From positions 1 through 12,555 of the forward strand of contig JBBQZL010000063.1 of assembly GCA_038207745.1 (NCBI GenBank): a stretch of DNA of 12,555 nucleotides. Reading direction: 5' to 3'. The notes beneath the pieces were generated by a model, which was given only the letters and a program-made list of their open reading frames with translations, had not been told where the DNA came from and ran no database searches. The DNA is from JBBQZL01 sp038207745. Its GTDB lineage: Bacteria; Actinomycetota; Thermoleophilia; Solirubrobacterales; 70-9. Position 1 is the stretch's first letter. Each line of letters opens with the position of its first letter. A program made the translations under genes and the position numbers. Positions 1-6,534 of this stretch are shown piece after piece.

Positions 1-2
1 CA

Positions 3-335
3 CAAGGTCGGAGCAATGTACGGCGCCGCATCCTGGCGAAGGCGGTGGCCAGGGCCGATGAGAACCTGGCAGCACAGGACCTACAGCCCCTGCCCGAGAA
101 CCTCACGCCCCATTCGCTGCGCCGGACGTATGTCTCGATCCTGCTTGCCTTAGGGAAAGACACGCGCTACGTCATGAGCCAGGTAGGCCATACGCACCCG
201 CAGATGACCTTGGGCATTTATGCCCAGTTGATGGAGAGCGGCGACGAAGAGCGGCAAGCGTTGAGTGACCTCGTGGAGGGCACCCACCTGTGCGCAGCAG
301 GAGACGCCAAGACGACATCCCCGACGACGGCCTAG
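3..335 (+). CDS. Tyrosine recombinase/integrase, C-terminal part (5' end outside window)
   Basis: This is the C-terminal catalytic part of a phage-type tyrosine recombinase, which cuts and rejoins DNA at att sites through a 3'-phosphotyrosyl link. The frame is open to the left edge, so the gene starts outside the window; 110 residues are visible. Catalytic residues, counted from position 3, are His37-Ser-Leu-Arg40 (the HxLR box), His63 in VGHTHPQMT, and the nucleophile Tyr73 in GIYAQL. The arginine-rich SNVRRRILAKAV segment ahead of the HxLR box also fits integrases. The last 30 or so residues are an unconserved tail. The gene reads toward the tRNA-Val gene at 1127-1198, which suits an integrase near its attachment site. 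The visible catalytic motifs are intact, so nothing here shows that the enzyme is dead. Confidence 0.9.
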   Translation, partial: QGRSNVRRRILAKAVARADENLAAQDLQPLPENLTPHSLRRTYVSILLALGKDTRYVMSQVGHTHPQMTLGIYAQLMESGDEERQALSDLVEGTHLCAAGDAKTTSPTTA

Positions 336-404
336 CTGCATCCCCCTCGCATCTCGTTGGGCTTAAGCCACTTTCACCCGGGAAGCGTGAAGCAGGCTCC
401 GTTG

Positions 405-836
405 CTAAGAGACGAATGCTTTCCGCACACTGGTGGCCGACCACGTGGCGCTTCCATGTGGCCTTGGTATCCCCTTGTGGTTCAGGTTCTCGGCGATCTT
501 CTCTAGTGACATCCCTTTCTCAAGCATCCGTCTGATCCTCATACGCCAGCCATAGTCCTCTCGGTTGCACCGCACGTGCGAGAGCCGGACGTTCCAGGGG
601 TCAAGATGTCCACCATCAGCCTTGAGCTTCGGATAGTGGTCCGGCGAGGGCGCCCAAGGGGGCAAAGGGGTGGATCTCTTCTCGAAATGGCCACGCCCCT
701 TAGGGCAATAGCACTTCGGCATCTCGCAGCGGAGTTCGATGATCTGGCCACGTTCCGCCATCTGAACGAGGACACCGCGTGTGCCGTACCCTCGTAGGCG
801 GCCTGCGAGCTTGTCTCCCTTAGTCGCTTTCGGCAT
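405..836 (-). CDS. Small HNH-nuclease-like protein with recombinase-like C-terminal tail
   Basis: This is a 143-residue protein of unassigned function. Residues 37-44 hold three cysteines (Cys37, Cys42, Cys44), possible zinc ligands. Residues 67-91 align well with the HNH core: Asp67-His68, a Gly-Gly turn, Asn82, His87, then Cys90-Asn91, the spacing of the usual DH...N...H..CN motif. Residues 101-143 (a helix, then KIAENLNHKGIPRP and SATSVRKAF) resemble the small region after the catalytic domain in large serine recombinases (Pfam Recombinase type), which recurs in actinobacterial mobile genes. No serine-recombinase catalytic domain is present, so this is either a decayed fusion or a genuine small DNA-binding nuclease. 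The ATG at 836 has no clear Shine-Dalgarno. It lies tail to tail with the integrase fragment, on the putative element side of tRNA-Val. The HNH call is inferred from motif spacing. Confidence 0.65.
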   Translation of the reverse strand: MPKATKGDKLAGRLRGYGTRGVLVQMAERGQIIELRCEMPKCYCPKGRGHFEKRSTPLPPWAPSPDHYPKLKADGGHLDPWNVRLSHVRCNREDYGWRMRIRRMLEKGMSLEKIAENLNHKGIPRPHGSATWSATSVRKAFVS

Positions 837-1126
837 CGGCCAAGAGTCGCATCTAAGCCGGATGGGTCAGCCCAATGAGATGCGGAGGGGGCTGCACCGA
901 GGGCCGCCGACGCCTCCTGGAGCGGACTCGATCCTGATCGGTGAACAGACCGGCGACAAACGAATCGAGCACCTGCGAAATCGGCGGGAGCACACCTCGC
1001 CTCCGCCGGTTCTGTGCCACTTCATTGGGCAGTATTGGGCAGAATCGAAGAATTGGCGCCTCGGGCAGCTGCCTTCGCCGGTGGCTCTGATCGCAGGAAA
1101 TGGCTCTGCGTAACGGCTGCTAAGAA
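837..1126. other. Gene-poor stretch between the HNH-like gene and tRNA-Val
   Basis: I see no convincing gene in these 290 bases. They contain three copies of the octamer T(T/C)GGGCAG (see the repeat entry) and border the 3' end of tRNA-Val. If the left part of the window is an integrated element, this interval would be the attachment-site arm. The short open frames that cross it lack ribosome binding sites and recognisable motifs. Confidence 0.5.
1025..1068 (+). repeat. Short direct repeats near the tRNA, possible arm-type sites
   Basis: TTGGGCAG occurs at 1025-1032 and again at 1035-1042, exactly 10 bp apart and so about one helical turn. A one-mismatch copy, TCGGGCAG, lies at 1061-1068. 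The first two copies sit in a 9-mer repeat ATTGGGCAG. Phased short repeats about 60-100 bp from a tRNA attachment site resemble integrase or excisionase arm sites. The repeats are seen directly; the function is inferred. Confidence 0.45.
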
Positions 1127-1198
1127 TGGGCCCGGCTGGTTTCGAACCAGCGACCTCTCGCGTGTGAAGCGAGCGCTCTCCCGCTGAGCTACGGGCCC
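1127..1198 (-). tRNA. tRNA-Val (anticodon CAC)
   Basis: A full 72-nt cloverleaf can be folded on the minus strand. The 7-bp acceptor stem GGGCCCG/CGGGCCC uses 1192-1198 and 1128-1134. The D arm starts GCTC and ends GAGC. The anticodon stem CTCGC/GCGAG closes the loop TTCACAC, giving anticodon CAC (valine, codon GUG). The T arm is GCTGG-TTCGAAA-CCAGC, and the discriminator base is A. CCA is not encoded. The gene begins 13 bp after the antiporter stop codon on the same strand, so the two may be cotranscribed. Its 3' end faces the integrase region, which is the orientation expected for a tRNA used as an integration site. Confidence 0.95.
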
Positions 1199-1211
1199 GG
1201 GAGAGGCTGGA

Positions 1212-2423
1212 TCATACGGCCGGTTCGGGTACCGGCGCTCCCGCAGGTGGAGAGCCCTTCTGGTTGCTCTTGCGGCGGAGGGCCAAGCCGACAAACGGGA
1301 AGATCAGGGTCGAGAGGATCGCGGCGCCCACCAGGGCCGCGGCGTTCGAGGTCTTCATGTGTCCCTCAGAGACGGCGAGCGTCGTGATCGCGACCACCAG
1401 TGGCAGTGCGGTCGCGGAGTAGAAGGCAAGGGCGAGCCGGTCGCGAGCGCCGAGGACTCCCCGGTAGAGCACCAGTGCCGGCGCTCCACGCACGATCAGG
1501 AAGATGGTCAAGAAGATCGGAACCTTGACCAGTTCGTCGAAGCTCGAAAACAGGGCGTCGAGATCGAAGGCAAGGCCGCTGGAGACGAAGAAGAACGGGA
1601 TCAGGAAGCCGAATCCCAGCGCGGTCATCTTTGACTCGAAGACTTCGACCTCCTGTCCGCGAAGCGCGACCCGGGTGATCATCCCGGCAAGGAAACCTCC
1701 GAGCAGGATGTCGAGGCCGAGCTGGCTCGCCACCGCGACCAGCCCGAAGATCAGCAGCACCGCGATCCGCACGGTCAGCTGATTGCTCGCCTCGAGCGTC
1801 CCCTCGATTGCCGGCCAGCCCTTGCCCAGTCGCATCGAGATCAGCGCGATCGCGAGCGAGAGCACGACGAACGCAATCAGGATCAGCGCCTCGTGGAGGG
1901 GATGCCCGGTTGCCAGAACCAGGGTGATCAGGAGGATCGGGCAGAACTCACCGAGAGCGCCGGCCGCCAGCAGCTGGGTCCCGAAGGGGGTGCGCAGCTC
2001 GCCGTTGTCCTTGAGGATCGGGATCAGGGTTCCGATCGCCGTGGTCGCCATCGCCGAGCCCGCGTAGAGGAATGAGATCACCACACCCGACAGCTCGAGC
2101 AGCGAGCCGATCGCGTATGCCAGCAGGATCGAAAAGAGCCATCCCCAGGCGCCAAGTCGGAGTGGCGTGCCCTTGATTCTCACGAAGTCGATCTCATAAC
2201 CGGCGAAGAAAAAGAGCATCCCGAGGCCGAGATTGGAGAAGAACTGGATGAACGGGTCCGCGTCGGCGATTCCGAGAACCTGCGGTCCGACCACGATGCC
2301 GAACATCAGCTCGAGTACGACAACCGGTGGGGAGAGGCGTTGCGGCATGAGGACGACGGTTATCGCCGCAAGGGTCGCCACCAGGACGATGACGAAAAAG
2401 GAAGTTGAGTCGACGTCGACCAT
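1212..2423 (-). CDS. CPA2-family cation/proton antiporter (KefB/NapA-like)
   Basis: This is a 403-residue integral membrane protein of the Na+/H+ exchanger domain family, exchanging H+ for Na+ or K+ across the cytoplasmic membrane. It is almost entirely hydrophobic helices (about 11-13), with a GIVVGPQVLG loop at residues 42-51, a FFFAGYEID segment near 71-79, and the family-typical ATTAIGTLIPILKD at 126-139. The helix that normally carries the ion-binding acidic pair reads GALGEF (155-160), with one acidic residue, Glu159, where NapA/NhaA proteins have Asp-Asp. It has no RCK/TrkA-N regulatory domain; the C-terminus is a short Lys/Pro-rich tail. The ATG lies within about 6 nt of a predicted transcription start (TAGGAT at complement 2436-2441), so the message may be nearly leaderless; there is no good Shine-Dalgarno. 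tRNA-Val follows directly. Ion specificity cannot be read from sequence. Confidence 0.9.
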   Translation of the reverse strand: MVDVDSTSFFVIVLVATLAAITVVLMPQRLSPPVVVLELMFGIVVGPQVLGIADADPFIQFFSNLGLGMLFFFAGYEIDFVRIKGTPLRLGAWGWLFSILLAYAIGSLLELSGVVISFLYAGSAMATTAIGTLIPILKDNGELRTPFGTQLLAAGALGEFCPILLITLVLATGHPLHEALILIAFVVLSLAIALISMRLGKGWPAIEGTLEASNQLTVRIAVLLIFGLVAVASQLGLDILLGGFLAGMITRVALRGQEVEVFESKMTALGFGFLIPFFFVSSGLAFDLDALFSSFDELVKVPIFLTIFLIVRGAPALVLYRGVLGARDRLALAFYSATALPLVVAITTLAVSEGHMKTSNAAALVGAAILSTLIFPFVGLALRRKSNQKGSPPAGAPVPEPAV

Positions 2424-2434
2424 CTGCGCCCGCT

Positions 2435-2458
2435 GATCCTATGCGTAGCGGTAGGATC
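2435..2458. promoter_or_regulatory. Mirror-image -10 elements / inverted repeat between antiporter and SRP RNA
   Basis: GATCCTA (2435-2441) and TAGGATC (2452-2458) form a perfect 7-bp inverted repeat around a 10-bp spacer. Each half contains TAGGAT, a good actinobacterial -10 hexamer. The plus-strand copy (2452-2457) ends 7 bp before the 5' end of the SRP RNA at 2465, as expected for its promoter. The minus-strand copy would start transcription about 6 nt before the antiporter ATG at 2423. No clear -35 was found for either. The site could also be an operator. Promoter function is inferred from spacing. Confidence 0.5.
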
Positions 2459-2464
2459 CCAGAC

Positions 2465-2736
2465 GGACCGTGCTAGGCGGGGAGGTAGCGGTGCCTTGTA
2501 ACCCGCAATCCGCTCTAGCGGGGCTGAAGACCGTTCTGAGGAACTGGCCGTCGGGGTCAGTTCGCCGGTGACGATGTTGACAGCCAGGTCCTGCGCGACG
2601 TAGGCACGCGAATCAGGTCAGGTCCGGAAGGAAGCAGCCTTAAGCGGGAGCCGCGGGTGCCGCAGGTGAGCCTGGCTCGAGTCAGATCCGGCGTAAACGC
2701 CCGGTGACGAGCTTTCGAAGATCGAATGCACGGTCC
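2465..2736 (+). ncRNA. ffs: Large signal recognition particle RNA (6S/SRP RNA with Alu domain)
   Basis: This RNA scaffolds the particle that, with Ffh, directs ribosomes making membrane and secreted proteins to FtsY and SecYEG. The ends pair perfectly over 9 bp: GGACCGTGC (2465-2473) with GCACGGTCC (2728-2736). The 5' part (about 2470-2530) matches the Alu domain of B. subtilis scRNA as I recall it, including GTGCTAGG, GGGGAGGTAGCGGT, CTGTA-like and GGGGCTGAA blocks. The S-domain core at 2615-2642 has the conserved CAGGTCCGGAAGGAAGCAGCC motif region with a GGAA tetraloop. Flanking it, GCCAGG (2583-2588) pairs with CCTGGC (2671-2676), and CCTGCG (2590-2595) with CGCAGG (2661-2666). At about 272 nt it is the long class, not the roughly 100-nt 4.5S type. 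It lies upstream of dnaX, as scr does in B. subtilis. Confidence 0.94.
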
Positions 2737-2752
2737 ATTTTCTTGGTGTCCA

Positions 2753-2785
2753 GGAGCATCTCCCTCCAGCGGAGGGCGATGCTCC
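2753..2785. terminator. Strong hairpin between SRP RNA and the convergent membrane-protein gene
   Basis: GGAGCATC (2753-2760) pairs with GATGCTCC (2778-2785), and CCCTCC (2762-2767) with GGAGGG (2771-2776). This gives 14 bp with one mismatch and a 3-nt AGC loop. It starts 16 bp after the SRP RNA 3' end and lies 30 bp past the stop of the convergent gene, so it could end transcription from both sides. Neither strand has a following U-tract, which is common for hairpin terminators in high-GC actinobacteria but weakens the call. Confidence 0.65.
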
Positions 2786-2815
2786 CATGCCCGGAATCGA
2801 AATCAGGCTGTCAGC

Positions 2816-4294
2816 TCACCTGCAGCGGCGGTAGAGCTTCCAGGACCTGTTCCTGGCAGCCAGCCTGAAGCCCGGTGGCACCGTGGTATCGAGCCGTGAC
2901 GGATCATTTGGATCGAGCACGAAGTTGTGGACCACGAAGTCGCTCGCAGGGTTGAGGAAGTAGCCGCGGCCAGACTGGCTCTGCTCGGTCGAGCTGATGA
3001 TCTCGCTCGGGCGGATATCGAGCCAGAAGGCGAGGCGCGGGACGGCGCGGTGGTTGGGTACGGAGATCGGCGGGCAGCTCGGCTCGAAGCCACCATCGTC
3101 GACAAGCGCCGAGAGGTCCCCTTCGACCTGGCTCTGGTTGGTCAGGTCGGTGTTCACCTGATCAAGCAGGTCTACCTGCTGGGGGATCCAGAGGATGAAG
3201 AGGAGAGCGCCGAGCGCGGCGAACCACTGCCACCGACTGCGCCAGCGATTGTTCGTCTCGAGAAGCCTCCACCCCAGCAGCCCCGCGCCGACGAAGATAC
3301 TCAGGACCGCTCCGGCCAGCATCGTGTAGCGGGGGATGATCGCCAGCCCTGAAATGGCGAGGATCGCGAAGCCGATCAGCGCAAGCAGCGCTGCGGCGAG
3401 ACCGGTTCGCGATCGCTTCCAGAGCAGCCCGATGCAGAAGACGATCCCGCCGGCCGCGGCAATCATTCCCGGCCACTGCAGAACCTCGCCGAGCCGGCGA
3501 GGCCCATAGAGAACGAGATCAACGGGACCGGTCTGGCGATCGAGGGTCTCGACGGTCTGACGCGTACCCGTGAATGAGTAGGCCGGGTCACCGGTGGTGA
3601 TCAGATCGAAGATGACCCAGAGCGCCGGCCCGGCCACCGCGAGCGCGGCGAGACCGAGGAGTTCCCGATTGCTGCGCTCCCGGCGCCATCTGAGCGAGTA
3701 GGAGCGCGGCGAGCGCCACGGTCCATCCCGTCTCGTCTCGATTGCCAGATATCCGAGGTAGGCGAAGGCAAACAGCCACGCCTCGGGTCTGAGCAGCCCG
3801 GCCGGGATCAGGAGCGCCAGCACCGGCCACCCAGCACGCGGTTTGCGGGTCTCAGCCAGAAGCGCCGCCAGGCAGATCGCGATGTACGGAAGGTCGACGT
3901 AGGCGCGCAGGCCGTTGCTGAGGAAGGGGGCCCGGGTCAACACGATGACGGCTGCGACGATCCCGATCGATCGCTCGAACCAGAGGGTGCCGAGCCGATA
4001 GACGAGATAGGCGACGAGGCCAAGGGATACATAGGCGAGGGCCACGGAAACGGTGATCGCGCTGTCGCCGAGCGGGGAGGTGAGGATGCCGAGCAGTTCG
4101 TAGAGTGGATGCGGGGTCGGGGCCAGCGGAGCCGACATGTCGGGGCTGAAACCGTGGGCCATCTCGCGCCCCCAGAGCAGCGCGTAGATCGTGTCGTAGT
4201 TGGGGAAGCCGACCGGGAACAGCAGCAGCAGGACGCCTGAAACTCCGGCGACCCATGCTGCCGGGACGAGGATCCGTCTCAGGCTGGTCGGCAT
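2816..4294 (-). CDS. Polytopic membrane protein, GT-C-fold glycosyltransferase-like
   Basis: This 492-residue protein resembles GT-C enzymes, which move a sugar from a lipid-linked donor on the outer face of the cytoplasmic membrane. A first membrane helix (about 9-30) is followed by an outside loop with Asp34 and Glu44 in NYDTIYALLWGRE, where GT-C enzymes keep catalytic acidic residues. A second conserved-looking segment is RAYVDLPY (130-137), and GLLRPEAWLF (167-176) is typical of bacterial mannosyl/arabinosyltransferase-like proteins. About ten more helices follow to residue 370. The last roughly 120 residues are a soluble, probably extracytoplasmic domain ending in a basic Lys/Arg cluster. 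The ATG at 4294 lacks a Shine-Dalgarno. It is divergent from dnaX (80 bp between starts) and convergent with the SRP RNA. Substrate is unknown; a plain membrane protein of unknown function cannot be excluded. Confidence 0.7.
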   Translation of the reverse strand: MPTSLRRILVPAAWVAGVSGVLLLLFPVGFPNYDTIYALLWGREMAHGFSPDMSAPLAPTPHPLYELLGILTSPLGDSAITVSVALAYVSLGLVAYLVYRLGTLWFERSIGIVAAVIVLTRAPFLSNGLRAYVDLPYIAICLAALLAETRKPRAGWPVLALLIPAGLLRPEAWLFAFAYLGYLAIETRRDGPWRSPRSYSLRWRRERSNRELLGLAALAVAGPALWVIFDLITTGDPAYSFTGTRQTVETLDRQTGPVDLVLYGPRRLGEVLQWPGMIAAAGGIVFCIGLLWKRSRTGLAAALLALIGFAILAISGLAIIPRYTMLAGAVLSIFVGAGLLGWRLLETNNRWRSRWQWFAALGALLFILWIPQQVDLLDQVNTDLTNQSQVEGDLSALVDDGGFEPSCPPISVPNHRAVPRLAFWLDIRPSEIISSTEQSQSGRGYFLNPASDFVVHNFVLDPNDPSRLDTTVPPGFRLAARNRSWKLYRRCR

Positions 4295-4353
4295 CGGCGC
4301 ACGGTATCTGTAACCGGCCCACGGCGGTCACCGGAGCCCGCGGTCTTCGCAGA

Positions 4354-4359
4354 TAGACT
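4354..4359 (+). promoter_or_regulatory. Candidate -10 element for dnaX
   Basis: TAGACT at 4354-4359 fits the TANNNT -10 pattern and would start transcription near 4366, giving a leader of only about 9 nt before the dnaX ATG at 4375. That leader has no Shine-Dalgarno, in line with a near-leaderless mRNA. The -35 region is not recognisable. This is inference from pattern and spacing only. Confidence 0.35.
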
Positions 4360-4374
4360 GGCTCGTCTCTGACG

Positions 4375-6186
4375 ATGAGTGAATCCATCTCCCTCTACCG
4401 CCGCCACCGCCCGGGCTCCTTCGACGAAGTTGTCGGCCAGGAGCACGTGGTCCGAACGCTGCGAAACGCGATCGGGCAGGACAAGGTCCACCACGCCTAT
4501 CTCTTCGTCGGCTCGCGCGGCACCGGCAAGACCTCGATGGCGAAGATCCTCGCCCGCTCGCTCAACTGCGAGCAGGGGGGGCCGACCGCGACGCCGTGCG
4601 GGGTCTGCGAGTCATGCGTGACGATCGCATCGGGCACCTCGGTCGACGTGATCGAGATGGATGCGGCCTCCAATCGGTCCGTCGATGACATCCGCGAGCT
4701 TCGCGAGCGGGTCGCCTACGCACCATCCGCGGGGCGCTGGAAGGTCTACATCCTCGACGAGGCCCACATGCTCACAAAGGAGGCATGGAACGCCTTCCTG
4801 AAGACACTCGAGGAGCCACCGCCCAACACCGTCTTCGTGCTTGCGACGACCGAGGCTCACCGTGTGATGCCGACGATCGTCGATCGTTGTCAGCGCTTTG
4901 ATTTTCACCGGCCCTCGCTCGATCAGATCGCCGAGGTGCTTCGTCGAGTCTCGGTTGCCGAGGGGATCGAGATCGAGCCGAGCGCGGTTGCGATGATCTC
5001 GCGTGCGGCCGCCGGAAGCTTTCGTGACGCGCTCGGAACCCTCGATCAACTTGTTGCCTTCGGTGGCAACAGCGTCAGGCTGAGCTCGGTCCTCGAGGTC
5101 CTCGGCGCGGCCGATGGCGATCTCCTCTTCGAGACTGTCGATGCGGTCGCCTCCGAGAATCCAAAGGGTGCGCTCGATGTGGTCGAGAGGATGGCCAAGT
5201 CCGGGCGCGACCCGGCTCAGTTCGCACGTGACCTGCTCGCACACCTGAGGCACCTGATCGTGGTCCAGGTGACCGGGGTGACTCCCGATTCCTTCGTTGT
5301 CTCCACCAATGACGCCGATCGTCTCGCCTCTCAGGCTGCCGAGATCGGCAGCGCCTCCCTGCTCAGGGCAATCGACGAGATCGCGGCCGCGATCACATCG
5401 GTCCGCGATGGCGACGAGGCCCGGATGGCCATCGAGGTCGCGCTCCTCAAGGCTGCGAGGCCCGACCTCGACGGCAGCGTCGAGGGTCTGATCCGACGGA
5501 TCGAGCGACTCGAGCGCAGGTTGACCGAGGGTGGCGAGCCGATCCCCCCACACACGCCGGCGGGGACCAGGCCAGAGTCGTGGGCCGAGGAGGTTACCGG
5601 GCCTGGAAGGGCCTCGGTCGGCGGGCAGGAGCCGGCTGCCGAGCCGACGACGGTGGTCGAGAAGCCTCCCGCGGTGGACCAGGGAACAGCGGTGGCGGAC
5701 CGGGGGCCGGTGTCAGCGGTCGAGGCGCCAGGGGCGGCGGTCGAGGGGCAGACGGCGGCCGTGGAGCCGGAGTCGGCTCACGACCCCTCCACTGAACCCG
5801 GTCACGCCGCGATCGATCCGGACTCGATCGACCTCGAGGCGATGATGCGGGTCTGGCCCGCTGTCCTCGATGGTCTGCGGAAGAACGGCGGCGGCATGCT
5901 TGCGGCCCTGTTCGAGGGTGCACGCCCGGTCAGGATCGGTGAGGACGGAGGCTCGATCGAGATCGGTTTCCCGTCAACGGCGACCTTCAACCAGCGAAAG
6001 GTCTCCGAGTCCGAGCAGCGTGAGCGACTGCAGTCAGCGCTGTACGAGGTGATCGGCCAGCCGATGCGTCCGATCTTCGTTGTGCTGGAGACGGAAGGCT
6101 CGCATTCCACCGAACACGGTCCGGTCGATGAAGACGAGATCCTGGAGCGACTCAAGACAGAATTCAACGCGGAGGAAGTGAACTAG
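4375..6186 (+). CDS. dnaX: DNA polymerase III subunit tau/gamma
   Basis: DnaX is the ATPase of the clamp loader that places the beta clamp on DNA for the replicative polymerase. In 603 residues the order is: N-terminal LYRRHRPGSFDEVVGQ; Walker A GSRGTGKT (46-53); four zinc cysteines (65, 75, 78, 81); Walker B VYILDEAH (124-131); sensor 1 LATTE (156-160); arginine-finger motif VDRCQRF with Arg171 (usually SRC, here DRC); sensor 2 GSFRDAL (214-220); clamp-loader domain III to about 360; a short coiled coil (369-384); a disordered Pro/Ala/Val/Glu linker (about 388-480); and a C-terminal domain (485-603), probably the polymerase-contact part. I saw no slippery A-run for a programmed gamma frameshift. 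ATG 4375 is supported by the conserved N-terminus. It starts a tight operon with ybaB and recR. Confidence 0.97.
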   Translation: MSESISLYRRHRPGSFDEVVGQEHVVRTLRNAIGQDKVHHAYLFVGSRGTGKTSMAKILARSLNCEQGGPTATPCGVCESCVTIASGTSVDVIEMDAASNRSVDDIRELRERVAYAPSAGRWKVYILDEAHMLTKEAWNAFLKTLEEPPPNTVFVLATTEAHRVMPTIVDRCQRFDFHRPSLDQIAEVLRRVSVAEGIEIEPSAVAMISRAAAGSFRDALGTLDQLVAFGGNSVRLSSVLEVLGAADGDLLFETVDAVASENPKGALDVVERMAKSGRDPAQFARDLLAHLRHLIVVQVTGVTPDSFVVSTNDADRLASQAAEIGSASLLRAIDEIAAAITSVRDGDEARMAIEVALLKAARPDLDGSVEGLIRRIERLERRLTEGGEPIPPHTPAGTRPESWAEEVTGPGRASVGGQEPAAEPTTVVEKPPAVDQGTAVADRGPVSAVEAPGAAVEGQTAAVEPESAHDPSTEPGHAAIDPDSIDLEAMMRVWPAVLDGLRKNGGGMLAALFEGARPVRIGEDGGSIEIGFPSTATFNQRKVSESEQRERLQSALYEVIGQPMRPIFVVLETEGSHSTEHGPVDEDEILERLKTEFNAEEVN

Positions 6187-6534
6187 ATGGCGAAGGGACC
6201 CGGGGGCATCGACGTGAACGCCCTGATGAAGCAGGCGCAGCAGATGCAGACCGACATGCTGAAGGCCCAGGAGCAGCTCAAGGACGAGGTCGTCGAGGCG
6301 AGCGCAGGCGGTGGCATGGTCAAGGTCAAGATGACCGGCGATCTCCAGCTCCAATCGATCTCGATCGATCCGGAGGCAATCGACCCGGAGGACGCCGAGA
6401 TGCTCTCGGACATGGTCCAGGCAGCGGTGAACGAGGCGATCCGGGCGGCTCAGGAGGTCGCCAGCGGAAAGATGGGCGGCATCACCGGCGGGCTTGGCGG
6501 CGGCGCGGGCGGCCTCGGCCTGCCGGGAATGTGA
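6187..6534 (+). CDS. ybaB: YbaB/EbfC-family nucleoid-associated protein
   Basis: This 115-residue protein belongs to the YbaB/EbfC family, dimeric 'tweezer' DNA-binding proteins that coat the nucleoid and are nearly always encoded between dnaX and recR. Residues 10-36 (NALMKQAQQMQTDMLKAQEQ region) form the long N-terminal helix. The middle (about 37-65) matches the family core with GGGMVKVKMTGDLQLQSISIDPE, followed by a C-terminal helix with MVQAAVNEAIRAAQE (85-100). A glycine-rich tail (MGGITGGLGGGAGGLGLPGM) ends the protein, common in actinobacterial members. The ATG abuts the dnaX stop codon with no gap, with GGAGG at 6171-6175 upstream. Its TGA overlaps the recR GTG by 4 bp (GTGA), indicating translational coupling. 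Confidence 0.96.
   Translation: MAKGPGGIDVNALMKQAQQMQTDMLKAQEQLKDEVVEASAGGGMVKVKMTGDLQLQSISIDPEAIDPEDAEMLSDMVQAAVNEAIRAAQEVASGKMGGITGGLGGGAGGLGLPGM

Noticed and set aside
867..1025. 52-residue minus-strand frame starting ATG at 1025
   Set aside because: Ser/Arg/Gly-rich, no ribosome binding site, no motif. It could be a remnant of an older gene but is not supportable.
781..1113. 110-residue plus-strand frame between the HNH-like gene and the tRNA
   Set aside because: No ribosome binding site, no recognisable motif; composition like random GC-rich frames.
1022..1294. 90-residue minus-strand frame across tRNA-Val
   Set aside because: It is a translation of the tRNA gene and the antiporter 3' end; a common misannotation.
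4612..5553. 313-residue open frame antisense to dnaX
   Set aside because: It mirrors the strongly conserved dnaX coding strand, has no domain motif and arises from GC-rich codon bias.
5537..5800. Programmed frameshift in dnaX to make gamma
   Set aside because: I looked for A-rich slippery runs and saw none; the C6 run near 5543-5548 is in the linker and has no known slippery context. A shorter gamma form is not supported by this sequence.
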